The notes under the pieces were generated by a model. The model was not told the origin of the DNA. It saw only the letters and a list, made by a program, of their open reading frames with translations, and did not search any database. Source: DATFDN01 sp049591635 (lineage in GTDB: Bacteria > Pseudomonadota > Alphaproteobacteria > Acetobacterales > Acetobacteraceae). Taken from it: a stretch of DNA of 27,112 nt. This document shows, piece after piece, positions 22,009-27,112 of this stretch. The stretch is from the NCBI GenBank assembly GCA_049591635.1, contig JBAWFF010000057.1, positions 1-27,112 of the forward strand, written 5' to 3'. The translations under genes were made by a program, and so were the position numbers. Position 1 is the stretch's first letter, and each line of letters opens with the position of its first letter.

Positions 22009-23064
22009 TCAGCGGAGACCGGCGTTCAGCTTCGCCAACGCGGCGGCGCCGGGAACCAAGCCTGCCTCGTCCAGCGCGTTGAATGGGGTCTCGACCGTGT
22101 GGAGGTGCTGGTGCAAATCCTCCGGTTCGGGGTCGACGTAGAGAAGGCCGGTGGCGATCTCGCCCGCCGCGCCGCGTTCCTGGAGCCAGGTCATCGCCGC
22201 GATCCGATCGTGCACGTTGTATTCCGAGGCGAGCTTGCGGAGCTTCAGCAGGCTGCCGTCGTGCTGGCGCACGATCTCCACCGTGCCCGGTTCGTATTCG
22301 ACCGCGATTTCCTCACGGCCCTCGATGACATCGAGGAAGTTCACCGCCTCGTTGTGCTCGCGTACGTAATCGAAGCTCTTGGTGGACCCTTCGTGGTTGT
22401 TGAAGGCGACGCAAGGGGAGATGCAGTCGATGAACGCCGCCCCTTGATGGGTGATCGCCGCCTTGATGAGGGGCACCAGTTGCGCCTTGTCGCCCGAGAA
22501 GCTGCGGGCCACGAATGTGGCCCCGAGTTGGAGCGCGAGGCCAACAAGGTCGATCGCCGCGTCCGTATTGACCACGCCGCGCTTGGACAGGGCGCCTTTG
22601 TCGGAGGTGGCGGAGAACTGCCCCTTGGTCAGTCCGTAGACTCCATTGTTTTCAACCATATAGAGCATGTTCACGCCGCGGCGCATGGCGTGGGCGAACT
22701 GCCCGATCCCGATCGAGGCCGAATCCCCGTCGCCGGAGACGCCGAGGTAGATCAGGTCGCGGTTGGCAAGGTTGGCACCCGTCAGCACCGACGGCATCCG
22801 TCCATGCACCGAGTTGAACCCGTGCGAGGCGCCGAGGAAGTAGGTCGGCGTCTTGGACGAGCAACCGATGCCCGACAGCTTGGCGATTCGGTGCGGCGGC
22901 AGCGACAGCTCGTAGCAGGCCCGGACAATCGCGGCGCTGATCGAATCGTGTCCGCATCCCGCGCACAGCGTCGAGATCGCGCCCTCGTAGTCCCGCCTGG
23001 TGAAGCCGAGCGTATTATTGGGCAGGTCGGGATGGTGCAGTTTCGGCTTGGGGATGAATGTCAT
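22009..23064 (-). CDS. korB: 2-oxoacid:ferredoxin oxidoreductase, beta (TPP-binding) subunit
   Basis: The 351-residue product has CAGCGHDSISAAIVRAC (C34, C37), GIGCSSKTPTYFLGAS (C68), the TPP/Mg2+ site LGVSGDGDSASIG near 108-119 with NNGVYGLTKGQ after it, and ISPCVAFNNHEGSTKSFDY. These are the thiamine-diphosphate and 4Fe-4S motifs of the beta subunit of 2-oxoglutarate- or other 2-oxoacid:acceptor oxidoreductases. With the alpha/gamma subunit it decarboxylates a 2-oxoacid to its acyl-CoA and reduces ferredoxin. The start overlaps the alpha-subunit stop by ATGA. Substrate preference (2-oxoglutarate, pyruvate or branched-chain acid) is not certain, so the symbol is tentative. Confidence 0.9.
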   Translation of the reverse strand: MTFIPKPKLHHPDLPNNTLGFTRRDYEGAISTLCAGCGHDSISAAIVRACYELSLPPHRIAKLSGIGCSSKTPTYFLGASHGFNSVHGRMPSVLTGANLANRDLIYLGVSGDGDSASIGIGQFAHAMRRGVNMLYMVENNGVYGLTKGQFSATSDKGALSKRGVVNTDAAIDLVGLALQLGATFVARSFSGDKAQLVPLIKAAITHQGAAFIDCISPCVAFNNHEGSTKSFDYVREHNEAVNFLDVIEGREEIAVEYEPGTVEIVRQHDGSLLKLRKLASEYNVHDRIAAMTWLQERGAAGEIATGLLYVDPEPEDLHQHLHTVETPFNALDEAGLVPGAAALAKLNAGLR

Positions 23065-24920
23065 GGCGCGGCCTTCCGAAACGGCATTACCGGGAGCGCG
23101 TCCGCCGCCCCGGCGATCGCGTCGGCGATGAAACGGGCGGTGATGGGGGAGCCATCGTAGTGCAGCACCCGCGTCAGCCGGGCGGGATCGATGTCCAGTT
23201 CGTTGATCAGCAAGGTGCGAAGCTGCGCGTCGCGGTTCTGCTCGACCACGAAGACCTGATCGTGGGCGTCGATGAAGGCGGCCACGTCGTCATGGAAGGG
23301 GAAGCCGCGGACGCGTAGGAGGTCGATCGCGACGTCCTGCTCGGCCAGATGGTCGACCGCCTCCTCCATCGCCGGCGCGGTCGAGCCGTAATAGATCGCC
23401 CCGATCCGGGTCGGCCGCGCAGCCTCCCGTCTGACCGGCGCCGGGACCAGCAGCCGGGCGGTGTGGAACTTCTTGAGCAGGCGCTGCATGTTGTCTTCGT
23501 AAGCCGCGCCTTCCTCGGTATATTTCGCGTAGCGGTTCTTCGACGTACCGCGGGTGAAGAAGGCGCCCCGCGTCGGATGCGTGCCCGGATAGGTCCGGAA
23601 GGCGATTCCGTCGTCGTCCACGTCGAGGTAGCGGCCGAAATCGCGACCCGCCTGCAACTCCTCGGCGGTCATCACCTTGCCTCGGTCCATTCGCCGGGAA
23701 TCGTCCCATTTCAATGGCTTGCACAGCCGCTCGTTCATACCGATGTCGAGGTCGAGCAGCACGAACACCGGCGTCTGCAATCGGTCCGCGAGGTCGAAGG
23801 CCAGCGCCCCCATCTCGAAGCATTCGTGCGGGTCCTCGGGGAACAGCAGGACGTGCTTGGTGTCGCCGTGCGAAGCGTAGGCGCAGGCGAGGACGTCGCA
23901 TTGCTGGGTCCGCGTCGGCATCCCCGTGGACGGGCCGGCCCGCTGCACGTCGAAGATGACGGCCGGAATCTCGGCGAAATAGGCCAGCCCGAAGAACTCC
24001 TGCATCAGCGAGATGCCCGGTCCCGAGGTCGCGGTGAACGCCCGCGCCCCATTCCAGGCGGCGCCGATCACCATCCCGATCGAAGCCAGTTCGTCCTCGG
24101 CTTGGACGATCGCGAAGCGATGGCGCCCGGTTTCCTTGTCCACCCGGAAGCGCCCGCACCAGCGGGTGAACGCCTCCGCGAGGGACGACGACGGCGTGAT
24201 CGGATACCAGGCCGCGACGGTCGCCCCGCCATAGACGGCGCCGAGCGCGGCAGCGGAGTTGCCCTCCAGGAAGATGAGATCGCCCACCGCGTCGGCCCGG
24301 CGCACCCGCAGCCCGATCGGGCATTCGAGATGCGTCAGGGCGTAATCGCGCCCGATATGGAACGCCTGCACGTTGGCCGCGATCAGCTTCTCCTTGCCGC
24401 GGAACTGCTCGCCGAGCAGCGTCTCGATGGCGCTAACGTCAATATCGAGCAGGGCCGACAGCGCCCCTACATAGATGATATTCTTGAATAATTGCCGCTG
24501 GCGGGGGTCGGTGTATTGTGCATTGCATAATTCGGTCAGCGGCATCCCGATCACGACGATATCGGAGCGGAACTTCGACTCGGGCAGGGGCTTGGTCGAG
24601 TCGTAGAACAGATACCCGCCCGGTTCGATGGAGCGGATGTCCTGGTCCCAGGTCTGCGGGTTCATCGCGACCATGAGGTCGACTCCGCCGCGCGCCCCGA
24701 GATATCCGGCCTCGGACACCCGGACCACGTACCAGGTCGGCAGACCCTGGATGTTCGACGGAAAGATGTTGCGGGGCGCGATCGGCACCCCCATCCGCAA
24801 GATCGACTTGGCGAACAGGGCGTTGGCGCTCGCCGAGCCCGATCCGTTGACGTTGGCGAGCTTGACGACGAAGTCGTTGACCCGCTGCAGCCCCTGCGCG
24901 CGCGTCAGTGTCTGTGACAT
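23061..24920 (-). CDS. korA: 2-oxoacid:ferredoxin oxidoreductase, fused gamma/alpha subunit
   Basis: The 619-residue product has a gamma domain first (residues 1-190: NVNGSGSASANALFAKSIL, then YLGARGGVDLMVAMNPQTW). The alpha domain follows, with FLEGNSAAALGAVYGGATVA, AWYPITPSSSLAEAF (the YPITPSS motif of domain I) and RAFTATSGPGISLMQEFFGL (TSGPG). The C-terminal domain includes GAIYYGSTAPAMEEAVDHLA. This gamma-alpha fusion is typical of the two-subunit KorAB type. ATG 24920 was chosen because MSQTLTRAQGLQRVNDFVV begins the family; it overlaps the upstream FAD oxidoreductase gene by 16 bases, so the three genes are one operon. No insertion or truncation is seen. Confidence 0.92.
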   Translation of the reverse strand: MSQTLTRAQGLQRVNDFVVKLANVNGSGSASANALFAKSILRMGVPIAPRNIFPSNIQGLPTWYVVRVSEAGYLGARGGVDLMVAMNPQTWDQDIRSIEPGGYLFYDSTKPLPESKFRSDIVVIGMPLTELCNAQYTDPRQRQLFKNIIYVGALSALLDIDVSAIETLLGEQFRGKEKLIAANVQAFHIGRDYALTHLECPIGLRVRRADAVGDLIFLEGNSAAALGAVYGGATVAAWYPITPSSSLAEAFTRWCGRFRVDKETGRHRFAIVQAEDELASIGMVIGAAWNGARAFTATSGPGISLMQEFFGLAYFAEIPAVIFDVQRAGPSTGMPTRTQQCDVLACAYASHGDTKHVLLFPEDPHECFEMGALAFDLADRLQTPVFVLLDLDIGMNERLCKPLKWDDSRRMDRGKVMTAEELQAGRDFGRYLDVDDDGIAFRTYPGTHPTRGAFFTRGTSKNRYAKYTEEGAAYEDNMQRLLKKFHTARLLVPAPVRREAARPTRIGAIYYGSTAPAMEEAVDHLAEQDVAIDLLRVRGFPFHDDVAAFIDAHDQVFVVEQNRDAQLRTLLINELDIDPARLTRVLHYDGSPITARFIADAIAGAADALPVMPFRKAAP

Positions 24921-26692
24921 ACGTGCTCCGCCTGTGCCACGTCGATGAGGAATTTCTGCATGTCCCATGCCCCGGTCGGGCACCGCTCGGCGCACAGCCC
25001 GCAATGCAGGCAGACGTCCTCGTCCTTCGCCATCACCCGCCCGGTCTTCAGCGGGCCGGAGACATAGAGCGCCTGGGTCAGGTTGCGCGCCGGCGCGCTC
25101 AGCCGCCCCCGCAAATCGGCTTCATCACCGTTGTCGATGAAGCTGATGCAGTCCTCGGGGCAGATATCCACGCACGCATCGCACTCGATGCAGAGTGCGT
25201 CGGAAAACACGGTCTGGACGTCGCAGTTCAGGCACCGCTCGGCCTCCTTGAAGGCCAGCCGGTCATCATAGCCTAGTTCCACCTCGGCGCTGATGTCGCG
25301 CAGGGCCTCCGCCTTGTCGCGATGCGGCACCGCGTAGCGCAGGTCGAGCATGATGTCGTTGTCATAGCTCCACTCGTGGATGCCCATCTTCTGGCTCACG
25401 AGCGTCGACATGGGCGGCGGCCGGTCGTGGACGTCCTCGTTCTCGCACAGCTTGTGGATGGAGATCGCCGCCTGGTGGCCGTGCGCCACCGCCCAGATGA
25501 TGTTCTTCGGCCCGAACGCGGCGTCGCCCCCGAAGAACACCCTCGGATTGGTGGACTGGAACGTGGTCTCGTCCACCACCGGCATGTCCCACTCGTTGAA
25601 ATCCAGCCCGATGTCGCGCTCGATCCAGGGAAATGCGTTCTCCTGACCGATCGCCACCAGGACGTCATCGCACGGGACATGCTGCTCGGGCTCGCCCGCC
25701 GGCACCAGCCGCCGCCTTCCCTTGGCGTCGTATTCAGCGCGGACCTTCTCGAACATCACCCCGGTCAGCCGCCCGCCTTCGTGGGTGAACGATTTCGGGA
25801 CCATGTAGTTCAGGATCGGGATGTCCTCGTGCAGCGCGTCCGTCTTTTCCCAGGGCGAGGCCTTCATTTCCTCGAAGCCGGAGCGGACGATGACCTTGAC
25901 GTCCTCACCCCCCAGGCGGCGGGCGGTCCGGCAGCAATCCATCGCCGTGTTGCCGCCGCCCAGCACGATGACCCGTTTGCCGATCCGCTCGATATGGCCG
26001 AACGACACCGAGGATAGCCAGTCGATCCCGATGTGGATATTGGCAGCCGCCTCGGTCCGGCCGGGGACCTGAAGATCACGTCCACGCGGCGCGCCGGTGC
26101 CGACGAAGATCGCGTCGAAATCCTGCGCGAGCAATGCCTTGAGGCTGTCGACCCGCTCCCCGAGCCGCAGCTCGAGGCCGAGATCGACGATGTAGCCGAC
26201 CTCCTCGTCGATGACGCTCTCGGGCAGGCGAAAGCGCGGGATCTGGCTGCGGATCATCCCGCCGGCCCGGTTGTCGCCGTCGAAGACGACGCACTCGTAG
26301 CCCATCACCGCGAGATCGCGCGCGACCGTCAGCGAGGCCGGGCCAGCACCGACCAGGGCGATCCGCTTGCCGTTCGACGTCGCCGCCGGGGAGGGGAGAA
26401 GCCCCTTGATGTCGCCCTTGTAGTCCGCCGCGACCCGCTTCAGCCGGCAGATCGCGACCGGCTCTTCCTCGACCCGCCCGCGCCGGCAGGCCGGCTCGCA
26501 CGGCCGATCGCAGGTGCGCCCGAGGATCCCAGGGAAGACGTTCGACTTCCAGTTGACCATGTACGCGTCGGCATAGCGCCGCGCCGCGATCAGACGGATG
26601 TATTCGGGAACTGGCGTGTGCGAGGGGCACGCCCATTGGCAATCGACGACCCTGTGGAAATACTCAGGGTCCTTGATATCTGTCGGCTGCAA
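24905..26692 (-). CDS. GltD-like FAD/NAD(P) oxidoreductase fused to a 2[4Fe-4S] ferredoxin domain
   Basis: The 595-residue product begins with a GltD-type Fe-S region (CQWACPSHTPVPEYIRLIAA and TCDRPCEPACRRGRVEEE; C18, C22, C61, C65, C69). An FAD site, RIALVGAGPASLTVARDLAV, and a NAD(P) site, KRVIVLGGGNTAMDCCRTAR, follow, with NPRVFFGGDAAFGPKNIIWA closing the flavin domain. The C-terminal 110 residues hold ALCIECDACVDICPEDCISF and CLHCGLCAERCPTGAWDM, a two-cluster ferredoxin. It probably moves electrons between ferredoxin from the KorAB enzyme and NAD(P). The start is TTG 26692, nine bases after AGGAG; no in-frame ATG fits. Its 3' end overlaps korA by 16 bases. Confidence 0.88.
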   Translation of the reverse strand: MQPTDIKDPEYFHRVVDCQWACPSHTPVPEYIRLIAARRYADAYMVNWKSNVFPGILGRTCDRPCEPACRRGRVEEEPVAICRLKRVAADYKGDIKGLLPSPAATSNGKRIALVGAGPASLTVARDLAVMGYECVVFDGDNRAGGMIRSQIPRFRLPESVIDEEVGYIVDLGLELRLGERVDSLKALLAQDFDAIFVGTGAPRGRDLQVPGRTEAAANIHIGIDWLSSVSFGHIERIGKRVIVLGGGNTAMDCCRTARRLGGEDVKVIVRSGFEEMKASPWEKTDALHEDIPILNYMVPKSFTHEGGRLTGVMFEKVRAEYDAKGRRRLVPAGEPEQHVPCDDVLVAIGQENAFPWIERDIGLDFNEWDMPVVDETTFQSTNPRVFFGGDAAFGPKNIIWAVAHGHQAAISIHKLCENEDVHDRPPPMSTLVSQKMGIHEWSYDNDIMLDLRYAVPHRDKAEALRDISAEVELGYDDRLAFKEAERCLNCDVQTVFSDALCIECDACVDICPEDCISFIDNGDEADLRGRLSAPARNLTQALYVSGPLKTGRVMAKDEDVCLHCGLCAERCPTGAWDMQKFLIDVAQAEHVCHRH

Positions 26693-26808
26693 GAGCGGAC
26701 TCTCCTAATCCCTGGCGGGGCCGTTCTTCTGCGGCCGAGCCCTCGCCACGTCAATCCAGCGTAGGTCGAAATCGCCCTGGCTTCAATGATCCAACGCCGC
26801 ATGGCAGC

Positions 26809-27112
26809 TCAACTGGTTTTCGCCACCGCCTCTGTGCCGATGACGCCCGCCCCCGCCAACTCGGCCAGATCGGCCTGGCCGAGGCCCAGCAGCCGCCCGA
26901 GCACCTCGGCGTTGTGCTCGCCCAGCGTGGGCGAGGGGCGCACCAGCGCATACGGCGCGCTGCCCTCGCGGAACGGCGCCGCGGCATGGAGGTGTCGGCC
27001 CATGAAGGGATTGTCGGCCTCGCGCCAGAAGCCCCTCGCGAGCAGATGCGAATCGCGCGTCAGGTCGAGCGGCGCGCGCGACGCCCCGGCGGCCACGCCC
27101 GCGCCCTGAAAC
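26809..27112 (-). CDS. CaiB/BaiF family (type III) CoA-transferase, C-terminal fragment at window edge
   Basis: The reverse strand reads FQGAGVAAGASRAPLDLTRD, then SHLLARGFWREADNPFMGRH, and later PSPTLGEHNAEVLGRLLGLG before the stop at 26809. The 'AGVxAGxxxxxxDLxxDxHLxARGFW' and 'PxLGEHxxEVLxxLLG' segments are the standard C-terminal landmarks of family III CoA-transferases. These transfer CoA between carboxylic acids (formyl-CoA, carnitine, bile acid and other types). The frame is open to 27112, so the N-terminal two-thirds lies beyond the right edge. It is 116 bases upstream of the FAD oxidoreductase on the same strand and may supply or use acyl-CoA for the 2-oxoacid oxidoreductase. Confidence 0.85.
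   Translation of the reverse strand, partial: FQGAGVAAGASRAPLDLTRDSHLLARGFWREADNPFMGRHLHAAAPFREGSAPYALVRPSPTLGEHNAEVLGRLLGLGQADLAELAGAGVIGTEAVAKTS

Noticed and set aside
21775..23160. Plus-strand open frame of 461 codons
   Set aside because: It lies antisense to the oxidoreductase beta subunit and overlaps the end of the glycosyltransferase in another frame; Arg/Gly/Ala-rich translation typical of a GC-rich shadow.
23290..24491. Long open frames on both strands inside the korA-type gene
   Set aside because: Shadow frames; the true frame carries YPITPSS and TSGPG motifs throughout.

Overview
This is a GC-rich chromosomal segment, almost fully coding, from an alphaproteobacterium. Family content (EtfBA next to a HIG1 twin-transmembrane protein, a fused gamma/alpha 2-oxoacid:ferredoxin oxidoreductase, a DUF6362 protein, a GcrA-like small protein) suggests Rhodospirillales/Acetobacteraceae or relatives. 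The order is an inference and is uncertain. No rRNA, tRNA, CRISPR array or insertion sequence was seen.

Layout. 1-1433 (minus): small HIG1 protein, then etfB-etfA, with etfA cut by the left edge. 1467-5197 (plus): a large MscS-type mechanosensitive channel, a 2OG-Fe dioxygenase overlapping it by 4 nt, and a SecB-like chaperone with an unusual internal insert. 5211-8129 (minus): a compact five-gene operon. From promoter to end it encodes a 58-aa peptide with two tandem GGGY repeats, a DUF6065-like protein, a small membrane protein, a lipoprotein and a papain-like protein. It has a recognisable promoter and a terminator-like hairpin in its leader, and is divergent from a large BTAD/SARP-type regulator (8301-10397). 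10291-11653: DUF6362 protein and GcrA-like HTH protein (minus), divergent from an XRE repressor (plus). 11655-14278 (minus): DedA, ATP-grasp ligase and UppP, a probable undecaprenyl-phosphate recycling operon. 14437-17609 (plus): alpha/beta hydrolase and two luciferase-like (LLM) flavin enzymes, the second frameshifted. 17831-20776 (minus): 2-hydroxychromene-2-carboxylate isomerase-like protein, glyoxalase-like protein and trehalose-6-phosphate synthase. 20895-21947 (plus): family 4 glycosyltransferase. 22009-27112 (minus): 2-oxoacid:ferredoxin oxidoreductase beta and gamma/alpha subunits, a GltD-like FAD/Fe-S oxidoreductase, and the C-terminal end of a CaiB-type CoA-transferase.

The most novel part is 5.2-11.65 kb, which looks like an accessory island. 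The 58-aa repeat peptide is too short for ordinary ORF calling. Its repeats are kept at the protein level while their DNA has drifted. It leads an operon with DUF6065, membrane, lipoprotein and cysteine-protease-fold genes, and is divergent from a dedicated-looking regulator. This arrangement would suit a peptide (possibly RiPP-like or phage-derived) maturation, export or lysis system, but the function is not established by the sequence. A CTAAC-type motif recurs in this promoter region and in front of the nearby XRE repressor, so the two may be co-regulated.

Other notable points: a DedA/UppP pairing, a SecB paralogue candidate, an alpha/beta hydrolase whose nucleophile serine is replaced by glycine, and a clean frameshift in the second LLM gene.
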